Source: Bettongia penicillata ogilbyi
Lineage: Eukaryota; Chordata; Mammalia; Diprotodontia; Potoroidae
Assembly: GCA_023548195.1 (NCBI GenBank)
Contig: JAJHZJ010000270.1
Span: forward strand, 310,001 to 374,000
Direction of reading: 5' to 3'
DNA length: 64,000 nucleotides
Shown here in pieces: positions 9,400 through 19,249 of this stretch; position 1 is the first letter of the stretch; each line of letters begins with the position of its first letter. The translations under genes were made by a program, and so were the position numbers. The notes beneath the pieces are model-generated. The model did no database searches. It saw only the letters and a program-made list of their open reading frames with translations, and was not told the DNA's origin.

Positions 9400-9760
9400 A
9401 GGACCATATGCCACGACCTGTTTATTTTCTCACAAACCATAAAAAATGTATGCTTAGTTTTGAATTTATCTTCTTTTTGTGTCAGTGCCTTAGATTACGG
9501 TTACTGGGGACGACTGAGTCAGCAGGATGGCTGGGCTTCCTTTGTCTTTCAGTGATTGCAGATTCATTGTTCAGTTGTTGGATTATCCCCGTTTCACTGG
9601 GCTTAGCTGGAAGCCAAGCCCAAACGGCTCAATGGGATGCTGTGAAACGGGCAGGCTGAAATCAGGGCAGTTTGTCATTCTCTCTCCAAGATTGGTGTTG
9701 GCTTCTTGCATAAAGAGACCCTCAAGCTCCCCATCTTCCAAGTACTGAGCATGGGCTATA
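9400..9760. promoter_or_regulatory. Possible conserved noncoding element with nested hairpin
   Basis: Unique by eye. It contains TGAGTCAGCA (AP-1/MARE-like, about 9516), ATTGTTC (SOX-like), GGATTATCC (K50-homeodomain-like, 9580-9588) and a nested inverted repeat at 9588-9651. Regulatory function is inferred from site density only. Confidence 0.3.
9588..9651. repeat. Nested inverted repeat (hairpin)
   Basis: The outer arms CCCGTTTCAC (9588-9597) and GTGAAACGGG (9642-9651) are exact reverse complements. The inner arms TGGGCTT (9598-9604) and AAGCCCA (9616-9622) directly abut the outer left arm. In a transcript this would give an asymmetric two-part stem. Confidence 0.9.
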
Positions 9761-10190
9761 TTTGGTTTTTACTAGCTGTTTTTTTCCCCCATCTTCCCTT
9801 GGGCTAGATGAAAAGTAGAGGCAGACGGTGCTTCTTCCTCGATTCCTGTCTGCGACAAAATCTAGCCACCTTCCTGCTGTAATTGATTTTCAGTTATTTT
9901 CTGTTCATCAGTCACAACTTAATTGTGTTCCATGAGGTTGTTTGTGCATCACAAAGAACCCATTCGAAGCTGGAGAATTCAGGCATGGTCTCTCCAGCGT
10001 CCTGCATCTTCCTACTGCTGTAAGCATAGGCTAGGCATAGTTTGTATTCAGACACATCTGCCTGCATGTTCTTGGTTGTTGGTCCCAGGTGAGAGCCCCC
10101 ACGGTATCCATTGTGGGGTATCAGGATCAGGTATGATTTTTAAAATATTTATGTTTTTATGCAACAAATATCCTGCCTACGAAGTACAAC
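9760..10190. other. Unassigned sequence
   Basis: Unique by eye. A plus-strand open frame (9923-10273) extends into the next SINE and has no recognisable domain. Confidence 0.35.
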
Positions 10191-10194
10191 CCTA

Positions 10195-10455
10195 CAGTTT
10201 ATCCACAGTGAATGAGAGGAGACCTGGGGAAGCCGTTCTGGATTCAGATAGAGGGTTCAAATCTCAGCTCTGATGCCAACTTGTGTGACTCTGGGCAGTT
10301 TGCCCCCTCCCTGACTCACCAGTGAGAGAAAATGAGTTATCACATTACTTTAACCTCTCTAGCCTTCAGTTTCCTTGTCTGTAAAAATGAGGGTATTGGA
10401 TTCAATCACCTGTAAGACCCCTTCCATCTCTAAATTGATGCTCTTAGGATTCTGT
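10195..10455 (+). mobile_element. CORE-SINE, near full length
   Basis: The head ends in the B box GGTTCAAATCTC (about 10254). 'acttgtgtgactctgggcagtttgcc', 'ccttcagtttccttgtctgtaaaaatgaggg' and 'gaccccttccatctctaa' follow. Confidence 0.8.
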
Positions 10456-10469
10456 GAACAGAAAGGAGG

Positions 10470-10595
10470 GTTGTGTCCACTGTGTAAGATCAGGCGAGCC
10501 ACTGGACCTGTCTAGGTCTACCTCCTCTGCAAAAATCATCACCAAAACTGGACTCAATAATCTCTTCAGTGCCCTCTAGCTATATCTATGATCCA
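10470..10595 (+). mobile_element. CORE-SINE fragment
   Basis: 'gatcaggcgagccactggacctgtctagg' and 'actggactcaataatctcttcagtgccctctagc' follow the SINE core-to-3' order. Confidence 0.55.
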
Positions 10596-10639
10596 TGATC
10601 TTCAGCATGGTGAAGATATTGTTCATTATATAGGGTAGT

Positions 10640-11060
10640 TTTGTTACCCCTCCATGTTGAGTTGACTTACATTGTACTCATTGAGTTTATTGTCCTCAGT
10701 TCTTCTCTCCAACTCCGAACCACTTAACCGAAACCCTCACCATGTTTCTCCGAATTCTTCATACTCATCATTCCTTAAGACACAACAACGGGAGATCCCA
10801 GTACATACATCATCCATTGGGAAGGTGCATACTTTGTCTTCCAGTCTTTCTATTCCAACCATCACTAGTCTAATTGAGATATAGCCCCTGTGCAAATCTC
10901 TACTTCAAAGGGTGTAAGCATTTTAGTAACTTTCCTTGCATGACTCCAAATTGTTTTCCTGAAAGGATGAACCAGTTCACAGCACCACCAGTGATGAAAC
11001 TGGCTATTTCCAATTTGAGTGGCTTCAGAAAGTCAGCACCGAGCATTGAGGATTTGTGTC
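10640..11060 (-). mobile_element. Degraded L1-like fragment, antisense
   Basis: 'ttcaaagggtgtaagcattttagtaac', 'actccaaattgttttcctgaaaggatgaaccagttcacagcaccaccagtgatg' parallels antisense L1 text at 34.4 kb and 53.3 kb. The upstream part (10640-10860) is less certain. Confidence 0.5.
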
Positions 11061-11284
11061 TGGAAGGTCAAAGATGCTGATCTATCTCACAGCCAGGCCA
11101 GCCATGGGCCATCCATGCTGGCTAATGGGCAGGTGGTGCCAAGGGCTATGGTCTGGTTGCTAAAAACTAAAGGATCCAAAATTATTTCCTCAACACCCTC
11201 CCAGTCTTCTCCAAAGCCACAAGATTTCTAGGAAAGAGGAGCCCAGACATTGCTTCTCAGCTAAGATTGAACAATATCTATTTA
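11060..11284. other. Unassigned sequence
   Basis: No repeat or gene recognised. Confidence 0.35.
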
Positions 11285-11475
11285 TTATAAGAGGCATGGT
11301 GTCTTAGTGGAGAGAAAGCAGGATTTGGAGTAAAGATCGAAGTTCCAATCTACCCCTCGGACAAGGGGCAAGGCTCTGAACCTCTCTGAGCCTCAGTTTC
11401 CTCATCTATAAAGTAATGTGGGTGGACCAAATGACTGAATAACCTCTAAAGGATTTTATAGCTCTAAATTTAGAG
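11285..11475 (+). mobile_element. CORE-SINE (MIR-like)
   Basis: 'gcatggtgtcttagtggagagaaagcagg' head, then CTCTGAGCCTCAGTTTCCTC ATCTATAAAG and 'aacctctaaaggattttatagc'. Confidence 0.8.
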
Positions 11476-11479
11476 TTTT

Positions 11480-11665
11480 AAGACCCTGTAGAACCTAGAT
11501 AAAGCATTTATCAAGTCCTTGCTATCTGCCTGGCATTGTGCTAAGCAAAGATGGAGAAATTCAGGTAAATTCAGGTAAAATTCAGGTAAATTCAGGTAAA
11601 ATGACAGCCCTTTCCTGCCCTCAAGGAACCTACATTCCCACAGGTGATGACAACACATAAAAGGA
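11480..11665 (-). mobile_element. L2-like 3' end, antisense, with internal array
   Basis: 'gcatttatcaagtccttgctatctgcctggcattgtgctaag' and 'ctgccctcaaggaacctacattcc' are in reversed L2 order. They are separated by a short tandem array. Confidence 0.7.
11559..11601. repeat. Four-copy ATTCAGGTAA-type tandem array
   Basis: Units of 10-11 bases (ATTCAGGTAA with an occasional extra A) repeat four times inside the L2 fragment. Each unit contains an AGGTAA splice-donor-like core. Confidence 0.9.
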
Positions 11666-11859
11666 AGTTGAAAAACAGGGGTGGGAGACAGGTCCCAAAA
11701 CCTGTTTTTAAGTCCAAAGAGTCATGAGTTTAACACTGTGACACCCTTCTACCTTCAGGGTTGTTGTAAGGCTCAAATGCGAGATCTGCCACGAGGACCT
11801 CCCAAGTCTAAATCCATAATGAAACACCTCCTATGTGTTAGAGCTAGGGAAATAAAAAG

Positions 11860-11925
11860 CCAGTTTTCCTGACTCCAGGCCTAGCACTCTGTCCACTGCA
11901 TAATCTAGCTGTCCCTGCCCCTCCT
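11860..11925 (-). mobile_element. SINE 5' end fragment, antisense
   Basis: 'ttttcctgactccaggcctagcactctgtccactgcataatctagctgtccc' is the reversed tRNA-like SINE head. Confidence 0.75.
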
Positions 11926-11949
11926 CCAAAAAGAAAACAAACCCTGGAA

Positions 11950-12110
11950 GGCTGGTGCTATTATTGTTCCCATTTTACAGATGAGGAAACTGAGGCAAGT
12001 GGTGGTTAAGGGTTACACAGCTAGCAAGCATCTGAGGTAGGGTTTGAATTCAGCTCATTTTGACTCTAAATCCAATGCTTTATTCATGACACTACCTAGC
12101 TGCCCCTGTA
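11950..12110 (-). mobile_element. CORE-SINE/MAR1-like SINE, antisense
   Basis: CATTTTACAGATGAGGAAAC TGAGGC, then 'ggttaagggttacacagctagcaagc', 'gtttgaattcagctc' and 'gacactacctagctgcccc'. All the core and head segments are present in reverse. Confidence 0.9.
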
Positions 12111-12795
12111 TGGTACTGGACCATAGGACTGGTCCAATCCACCCAGTGTGGGATCTAGAAAGAGAGGTAGAAGTCAAGTTTATGGAGAACAAGGGGTAAG
12201 AAGAAGGTCTCAGTGAAGACTCTGAGGATCATGGCATACGTGCTTCTTTCCACATCTTGCTACTCTGGGCATCAGCTTCTTCACACTCCCATCCAAGCAG
12301 GGCTTTGTTCCTTGAGGTACTATGGTCTGCAAGAACAAATGGGTGAGGGCAGTGGTCCTTTTTGACTTCAGAGATAATCTGGATTGTCGCCAATGGATAG
12401 GACCCCATTTCTTTGGCCCCACTCTAAGGGGGACGGTGTTGGGAGCCACAAGAAAGAGTTCACCCCTTTATCATCACCCCACACTAGTTTATTGTGCCCC
12501 ATCAGTAAAGGAGGGGGCCAAAGTCAGACAATCTTCTTCTCCAGCCCTTCCTGGTTATATAATGGAGGACACATCCTTCTCCTTCACACTTTCCCTAGCT
12601 TTACACACATGGAGATGAGCATATTCCCCTGAGATTTAAATATGCAAGGAGCATGAGCTGCGATAGAAGCAGTTTCTTTCTGAATTTCCTCTTTTGATGG
12701 AAAAAACTAGTATTTCTTCTGGGGAGCAAAATGCCTCTTTTTAACCATCTTTCCTCCAAATGGACTTTAGAGTGATTCTTGTTGTCATTTTAAAA
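12110..12795. other. Unassigned sequence
   Basis: Unique by eye. Two overlapping plus-strand open frames (12322-12618, 12384-12632) and one minus frame overlap here without similarity. Nothing supports an exon. Confidence 0.35.
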
Positions 12796-12799
12796 TTTT

Positions 12800-13030
12800 T
12801 ACTATGAGTAGCTGGATGACACAGTGGGCAGAGCCCTGGGCTTGATTCTGAATGCTGCCTCGGCTGTGTGACCTTGAGCAAGTCACTTAAACTCTATTTG
12901 TCTCAGTTTGCTCATTGGATTGGATTAATAATAGTACCTATCTCCTGGGGCTGTCAGGACAATCAGATAAGTTAACATAAGTAAAGTGTTTTACAAAACT
13001 TAGAACTATATAAATGCTAATTATCATCAT
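12800..13030 (+). mobile_element. CORE-SINE, near full length
   Basis: 'gagtagctggatgacacagtgggcagagccctgggc' head, GTGTGACCTTGAGCAAGTCA CTTAAAC, 'tctcagtttgctcattgg', and 'ataaatgctaattatcatcatcatc' end. Confidence 0.85.
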
Positions 13031-13067
13031 CATCACTATTGCTGCTGCTATTACTACTACTACTACT
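13022..13067. repeat. Trinucleotide simple repeat
   Basis: ATC, TGC and TAC triplets run on directly from the SINE 3' end. This is typical expansion of a SINE tail. Confidence 0.85.
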
Positions 13068-13390
13068 CCCCTTCCCCTCTTGGAACCCTTCCTGGTAATA
13101 AAGAAAAATATTGGAGTCAAACCGAAGGGAAGGCGACTGATCGTGCATCCCACATTCTGCCCCCTGTGGTCCCCACCTCTCTACTGAGAGGAGGGCAGAA
13201 AGCCTCCTTCTCAGGTCTCTAGATTCAAGATCGCTCATTTTAATTCATAAAAATTCAACTGCTTTTCAGTGTCATCTTTTACCTGATTATAATCACTGCA
13301 TCTCATTCTCCTGGCATGGCTTTCTTTGCTCTAAATCAATTCATATCTCTTCGTTATTTGTTTCTTAGGATGCAATCACATTCTATTACC
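13068..13390. other. Unassigned sequence
   Basis: No repeat or gene recognised. Confidence 0.35.
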
Positions 13391-13391
13391 C

Positions 13392-13530
13392 TTGTATACA
13401 AATCAAACAGCATGCATTTATTGAGTACCTATGATGAGCCAGGCATTTGTGGGGATACAGAAAGAAAGCTGAAACAGATCTCCCTCAAGGAATTTATATC
13501 CTAACTGGGGAGACCATCACCAGTCAAAGG
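13392..13530 (-). mobile_element. L2-like 3' end, antisense
   Basis: CATGCATTTATTGAGTACCT ATGATGAGCCAGGCA, then 'ctccctcaaggaatttatatcctaactggggagac'. Confidence 0.75.
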
Positions 13531-13549
13531 GCAGTTTTTATCTTGTTTG

Positions 13550-13785
13550 ATTTCTACTTTGGTAATAATGAAATTTATCATTTGTATAGACTTTAAGGTT
13601 TGCAGATACTCCTCAAATCCTTACCCCCAACCACCCTGAATATTATAATCCCCATTTTTACAGATGAGAAAACTGAGAGATATCTAGTGACTTGCCTGGT
13701 AGTATCTGAGGTAAGATTCACACTCAGGCCTTGGGAACTCCAAGTCCTGCTCTCTCTACTGTATCACCTAATTGTTTCCAAATAT
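13550..13785 (-). mobile_element. CORE-SINE (MIR-like), antisense, near full length
   Basis: 'gactttaaggtttgcag', 'ccatttttacagatgagaaaactgagag', 'gacttgcctggtagtatctgagg' and 'ctctctctactgtatcacctaattg' appear in order. Confidence 0.85.
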
Positions 13786-13789
13786 GTCA

Positions 13790-15014
13790 GCTTGAACCTG
13801 ATAAGAACAATATGGGTAACAGTTTTAATGTCTCAAAAGGAAAAAATGCCTAAATATCAGCATTGATGGATAAGTGTTCCTGTCTCAGGTGCTTTCTGTC
13901 TTTAAGGTTGGTGACAATTTTGTGCTTTCAAAATGTTTAAGACCAAGAAAAGGGGGAGTAGGAGGAATGCAAGGCAAACTCCATCCAAATGTTTCCCTGA
14001 TAGAAAGGGAGGGTGACAGAGTTTGATAAGCCCTCCCCTCTTTATTTTCATTTCTGAAGTGTCATCTTTCATAAAACAACCTATTTCTGATGTCTTTGAT
14101 TGCATGCCCTGTTTGAGCCATGAAGTCCAATTATTGGTTGTATCCAAATGGGTTGCTCATCTGTTTTTTTTATTCTAAGAGGAACTTGTTGGCATTTCCA
14201 GCACCCACTTCCTTTCCATCATCAAGATGCAGCCCAAAGGTCAATGATTCCATTTCCCCATCAAGCTTTCAAGGGTCTTTCCTCTCTCTTGCAAGCCCCG
14301 GCTGCCAGGAAATACTCACCTCCTATTTTGAGACCAGTAGCAGGGATAGGTTACAGGTACCAAGGAGCACTTGCTCATTTGTTTTCCTTCAGAGTCTTAG
14401 GTACAAAGTTGAGCCAATAGCCTCTGGTAGCCTTAAAGCAATAGCATCAAGGCAGTAACAATAATTTCTTTTAAAGGGAGAATGGAAAGATGGAGGAAGG
14501 ATGAGTATGGAAAAGCCAATCAATCTTGGAAACTTTTGGGATTGTCCCCAATCTCACTCAAAATTTGAACCCAAGTAATTACAGTTTTGCAGAACAGACA
14601 ACCCCTTGTCCACAGGTGGGACTTTCAATGGAAAAAATAAAATATTCCACTTGTAAACAATTCCTCCTTCTCTTCCCCATCTCTCCATTTAAAAGGATGT
14701 GAGATTAAACATTGAGGAAAAACAGACTGTGTACAAACAGCTGAAGGCATTGTAGCGATTGTTCTTATTTCTCAGTTGGCCCAGGCAATTGTCCTACGCC
14801 TGCCTTCATTTGGGTCAGTTTGACCGAGACTCTTTCAAACTGGGCTTGGCCATCACTCACCTCCCCAATGAGGCCAGACAAGCCTTGGCTAACAGGAGAA
14901 TCCAGGTCTTGTTTATCCTGTGGTGTTCCTCCCCATCACCTGGTTCAGAGAGGCCTTCTTCAAGAGAACCTTCTAGAGTTCTCTTGGGTCCAAACTCAGA
15001 GGACTGGTCTTAGG
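13790..15014. other. Unassigned sequence
   Basis: About 1.2 kb without a recognised repeat. Several 80-112-codon open frames overlap (14120-14458, 14759-15013), with no domain, no clear splice frame and no codon signature that I can defend. Confidence 0.35.
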
Positions 15015-15150
15015 GTCAAAACTCTAGAGTGGGAAGAAAACTCAGAGGTGTCTAATCCAATACACTCATTTTCCAGGTGAAGAAATTGGGGAATTAATGT
15101 CTGACTCAAGGTCACACACGGAGCAGACCTGGGTTTAAATTACAGCTTTT
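15015..15150 (-). mobile_element. CORE-SINE, antisense
   Basis: 'aaaactcagaggtgtctaatccaatac', 'cattttccaggtgaagaaattgggg' and 'ctgactcaaggtcacacac' are the reversed core. Confidence 0.75.
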
Positions 15151-15235
15151 GCCTCTTATAGGTTCAGTTTTATTCATCTGAAAAATGAGCCAATTCTAAA
15201 TTATGTCCTATGATCCTTTCATTCCTCTTTCTATT
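15150..15235 (+). mobile_element. CORE-SINE 3' fragment
   Basis: 'ttcagttttattcatctgaaaaatgagccaattctaa' fits the core and 3' order. Confidence 0.5.
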
Positions 15236-15239
15236 GTCC

Positions 15240-15310
15240 TTATATCAATTATCAGGCATTTATGAAGCACCTACTATGTGGGGGCCTGAAAATATAACCA
15301 ATTAAGTAAT
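15240..15310 (-). mobile_element. L2-like tail, antisense
   Basis: 'caggcatttatgaagcacctactatgtgggggcctg' is the reversed tail. Confidence 0.65.
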
Positions 15311-15314
15311 ACCA

Positions 15315-15480
15315 ACTCAGAGCTGCTTGCTGTAATGGCAAACCCTCTACCTCTTCAACTCTGTCTCTTAGAGACCTTAGCTTTGTTCAAGGCTCGGTAT
15401 AGGTGCTGTCTCTAACAGAAGACTTTCCCCCTTTTCCTACCTTGGATCCTGCCTTGGGGCCCCCAATGTACTTTGTGTCT
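15315..15480 (+). mobile_element. L2-like 3' region
   Basis: 'tagctttgttcaaggctcggtataggtgctg...gactttcccccttttcctaccttgg' matches the segment upstream of the L2 tail that is also seen at 25.7 kb and 50.4 kb. Confidence 0.55.
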
Positions 15481-15900
15481 CCCCTTGATGGACAATCAGA
15501 AGGGTGAAGGGACCTTGAGCTCATGGCATATGAGGAAAAGGGCATTGTTTAGCCTGTAGAAGACTCACTCAGAAGGTGCATCCAAAAAGCTTTCATGTGT
15601 ATGTGTTGAGGGGAAAGTGGTTAGACCTGTTCTGTTTGACATTAGAAGGGAATATCATGAGGCAGGTCGTGGGTAGAAGTTGCAAAGGGGCAAATTAAAG
15701 CTTGATGTTAGGGAAGATTTCTCATAATTAGAGTTGTCTCAAGTCAAATGGGCTTCCCCTGAGGGGGCAAGTTCCAGCTCCTTGGAGGTATTCAGGAAGA
15801 GGCTGGATGGCCACTTCTCAAATACATGGCAATGAGGACTCCTTCTATGTTGGCCTACATGGTCACCGTGGTGCCTCCCAACTCTCAAATTCTGTGAATT
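15480..15900 (+). mobile_element. CR1-type LINE 3' region
   Basis: 'ggtgaagggaccttgagctcatggcatatgagg', 'ggtagaagttgcaaaggggcaaatt', 'agagttgtctcaagtcaaatgggcttcccc' and 'ggaggtattcaggaagaggctggatggcca' follow the order of CR1-like 3' sequence. The same modules are at 34.2-34.8 kb and 62.05 kb. Confidence 0.7.
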
Positions 15901-15995
15901 AAGTTGTATTCTGTATCCTTTCCCTCCCACCAGAAAGCTAGCTCTTTGAGGGTAAGACCTGTTTCATAGATTGCTTAAAAATCAAATGCTTGCTG
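15900..15995 (+). mobile_element. L2-like tail
   Basis: 'agctagctctttgagggtaagacctgtttcatag' and 'aaatgcttgctgaattcatgg' match the tail pattern. Confidence 0.6.
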
Positions 15996-15999
15996 AATT

Positions 16000-16560
16000 C
16001 ATGGGAGAAGCCTCTGCTGTTGAAGGAGTAGCTAAAAATCCATATTTACCTGGCACGGCCCTGAGCAGGTGGTGAGTGGGGCTTCTGGGCATGACAAGTG
16101 GCCCTGATCCGACAGCCACCAGAATTTTTATGGAGAAACAAACAGGAGGATTTTCTGACTGATTTCCTTCTGGATTTCTCCCCCCAAGAGTGATTTGTTA
16201 TTGGAAACAAAGCCTCTGATGTCAAATCCATCCCAAGGTGTGCTTAGCAGGTAAGCCAGGGAGGCCTTGGGAGAGGAAATTCTCCTCCATAGGCACATAA
16301 ACGTGACCCCTGGCCCACTACGGAGTCTCTATTGGAAAGTGCCGGGCTCACCCAGTGGCAGGTGCGGGCCAGTGGTTGCCATGACAACGACAGGAGAGGC
16401 AAGTCGCTTAATTCCAGAACTGATAATTAACTGGGGGTGGGGGGATAATTGGAGCAGAAGGGGAAGCTCTGCAATTACAGGCAAACAGGGCAGATGAAGC
16501 CCAGATTACTGCCAGCCCAGTAGTGGTCCCTCATTTCTTCTAGCCAGGGAGTTTGAATCA
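16000..16560. promoter_or_regulatory. Candidate cis-regulatory block with X-box and TAAT sites
   Basis: This is apparently unique DNA, less A/T-rich than its surroundings. GTTGCCATGACAAC (16375-16388) differs by one base from the RFX X-box consensus GTNRCC(0-3N)RGYAAC. Within the next 110 bases lie CTTAATTCC, TGATAATTAACTG, GATAATTGG and GCAATTACAG, all homeodomain-type cores. CTAAAAATCC (MEF2-like) and GAAACAAAG (SOX-like) lie upstream. Function is inferred. Confidence 0.35.
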
Positions 16561-16774
16561 TTGAAAACAAAGGAGTGGTCTCAACTAACCTTGGGCCCTT
16601 TTGGAAAGTGCACCTGGTTCTAGAGAGGACTCTTGGGCAAGAGAGGAAAGGAGGGGGCCCAGGACAAGATGTGTCACCCTACTCAGCCTACACTACTGGG
16701 TGCTGTGGACAGCTGGATTCCCTCTTGGAGGTCCAATATGACACACACCGCCCCACCAAAGCTATCACAGAAGA

Positions 16775-17105
16775 TAAAAGCAGATGGAAGGAAAGATGGG
16801 GAAAGGAGAGGGAAAGGACAGGAATGGAGAGGGGAGGGGAGGGAGGAGAAAGGAGGTCAGGACAAGAAAGGACAGGAGGAGAAGGGAGAAGAAAAGAGAA
16901 GGGGAGAAGAGAACAAAGAGGGAAGAAAGGAAGAAGAAAAAAAGGAGAAGGAAGTGGAGGAGAAGAGTAAAGAAGAGATGAAAGAAGAGAAAGGAAAAGG
17001 AGAGTAGAAGAGAAGACAGGGAAAGGGAGGAGGAGGGGTAGAAAAGAGAGGGGAGAGAGAGGAAGAGGGAGAAAGAAGAAGAAAAAGAGGGTGAAAGAGA
17101 AGATA
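16775..17105. repeat. 330-bp polypurine tract
   Basis: Almost entirely A/G on the plus strand, without a single dominant unit. The four long low-complexity open frames here are composition artefacts. Confidence 0.95.
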
Positions 17106-17109
17106 TGGA

Positions 17110-17850
17110 TATGAATGCTTTGGGAAAAGGAAACAGCATAATCAACTCACACCTAAATATACAGAAGACCTTTAAAAATCACATTAAAAATAATGGTAAT
17201 TTTCTGGTTAAATAGTAATGCATGCAGAGCTAGTCACAGAGTGCAGTCATCTTCGTGTCCTGTCACAGGGAAGAAGCCCTAATTCTTACAGACTGTAACA
17301 CTGGAGGGACAGCCCCTCCCCAAAAAGTGGGCAAAAGCTGAAAGTACAAGCCCTGGGATGGTCCATGACTCTGGGGTTCCAGGACCAGACTGTTTAGGGT
17401 TGGATGGGCTCATTTCCAGTTTGGTCATAAAGGAATGGATTTTTCTTTGTCCAAAGCCACTCTGTTAGACCAATTATTTTATTATAGAGGATTTTCACAT
17501 GTAAAGGAAGTACCCACACTAAGAAACACTGCTACATCCTTGAAGTATTGAATGGTTAGATCAATTATGAACTCAAGACATGGATAGTATTGGAAACCAT
17601 GCCATGCTAATGAATCAGTCTTACCATAGACATTCCAACAAGTTAGATTTGGAGAAGAAACTTAAGATTCTAAGTTTTTCACATGTCATACTTAGGGACC
17701 TCCCCAGATAAATTCATGGGTGAGTCCAAGCCTTTTAGCTCCAACGACTGCAGAGTAGAGGCTTCTAAGGAACAGTGCTTGGTCTACACTAGAAAAAAGC
17801 CAAGTGAGTCTCAGACCTCTTAGGCTCAAGAGATCCTCCAGCCTCAGCCT
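17110..17850. other. Unassigned sequence
   Basis: Unique by eye, with no coding or repeat signal recognised. Confidence 0.35.
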
Positions 17851-17854
17851 CCCC

Positions 17855-17965
17855 AGATAATAACAGCACTTGCTCCCAAGGTTTGTCGTGAGATCAAGAG
17901 CTTTTATGTGTAAAACACTTGGAAAACCTTAAAGTTCACTATAAATGCTAGCTGTCATCATCGAG
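17855..17965 (+). mobile_element. CORE-SINE 3' half
   Basis: 'ataataacagcacttgctcccaaggtttgtcgtgagatcaagag', 'gtgtaaaacacttgg' and 'ataaatgctagctgtcatcatc'. Confidence 0.75.
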
Positions 17966-18079
17966 ACTTTCAAAATTATTTGTTTTTGACAATGTGGTTG
18001 TTATCATAGGAATTGTTCTCTTAGTTCCCCTTGCCTCAGTCTGCATCAACAAGCATGCTCCAGGTTAGAGTGGGACACA

Positions 18080-18235
18080 GCTGGCTCTGGAGGAAGAGCA
18101 GGCTTCATATTAGGACTCTGATAACATCCCTGCTGGGTGACCCTGGGCAAGTCACTTACCCCTCTGTGCTCTAGACAACTCTCTAGACCATAAGTGGTGG
18201 AGAAGTTTCCTCACCTAGAAATTAGTTCTCTATTC
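18080..18235 (+). mobile_element. CORE-SINE 5' half
   Basis: 'tggctctggaggaagagcaggc', CTGGGTGACCCTGGGCAAGT CACTTACCCCTCTGTGC. The 3' half is poorly preserved. Confidence 0.75.
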
Positions 18236-18239
18236 CAGT

Positions 18240-18588
18240 GGAGTCACAGATTCAATCCTTATGGGTAAGGGGCAAGCTCTGAATACAGACAACAGTGTCT
18301 CTACTTTCCATGAGCTAGCCTTGAGACGTATTGAGTCTGCCAGCCCTTTGCCAGAGAAAGTGGTAGACTCTTGGTGCCAAATGAGGCAGCTGTTTTCAAA
18401 CATGGCCACACTTAACTCCATTTATTTGTTACAACGCAGGGTCAGCCGGAAGGGGTTAGAAAGGGAATCAATGGAAAGGAGAATCCTGCAAATTTATACA
18501 AGGGAATCAATACAAGATTTTTTTAAAAGAAGCCCTGTCGTGGAGGGGAGCCTGTTATCTCCCTAGGCAGTCCATTTCAGCTTTAAAG
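18240..18588. other. Unassigned sequence
   Basis: Unique by eye. A 101-codon plus-strand frame (18261-18566) has no recognisable domain. Confidence 0.35.
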
Positions 18589-18910
18589 ATCCATTGCTGA
18601 CCTCTAAAGCTGATGTAGCTATGCTTTCATATGGGAGCTTTCCCTCAGTCTTCCAGAAGTTTGACAAACCAACAAGTTGCAGCTGCCTTTCCAAACGAAG
18701 CAATTAATTTTGAAGTTTGAGCACTCCACTGCCACAACAATTATACTGGAAAATGTAATTTTGTCTGCACATTAGAGATGGGATTATTTCAGGGAGATCT
18801 CATTAATGTACTGTTCAATAACAAAGAGCACAGTAACCTCTCTCTTAATAAGATTAACTCAGGGTCAAGATGCAAAGGACTGTTGAGATAATTTGGAGAC
18901 TTTTGTTCTA
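18589..18910. promoter_or_regulatory. Candidate conserved noncoding element
   Basis: A/T-rich but compositionally complex and repeat-free. It has homeodomain-like CAATTAATTTTG and TCATTAATG cores and TTCAATAACAAAG (SOX/FOX-like). Nothing suggests coding. The inference rests on texture alone. Confidence 0.3.
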
Positions 18911-19245
18911 AGGAAATGAATTGCTTGCTGCCTGGAAGGATCAGCGCCACATCCATCACTTAGAGAAGTGGACCCACTGGCTTATTTCTTGCTCCATCAC
19001 CTTTCCTGTCTTGGGCTTCCATATAGAAGTGGTCACCCAGCAGTTCTGGGACCTCCTCATCAACCCTCCTGGCATTTCTTCAGGATGCCTAGGACAGGGT
19101 CCTTTAAGCTGGGCATTTTGCCCAGAATTGCACCAGAATTCTACAGTCAGCAGTGCATGGGATTGGATTAATACATGAGAATTCACCACCTGTGTGGTGG
19201 TGTCAACACCTCAGAGTCATTCTACACTTAGGTTAGGTTAGATCT
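18911..19245. other. Unassigned sequence
   Basis: Overlapping short frames on both strands without similarity. No repeat recognised. Confidence 0.35.
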
Positions 19246-19249
19246 CTCC

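Noticed and set aside
13790..15014. Exons suggested by several 80-112-codon frames
   Set aside because: The frames overlap in conflicting phases and have no recognisable domain or convincing splice pairing.
16575..17145. Four long overlapping frames, up to 131 codons
   Set aside because: They owe their openness to the polypurine tract, which lacks stop codons in several frames.
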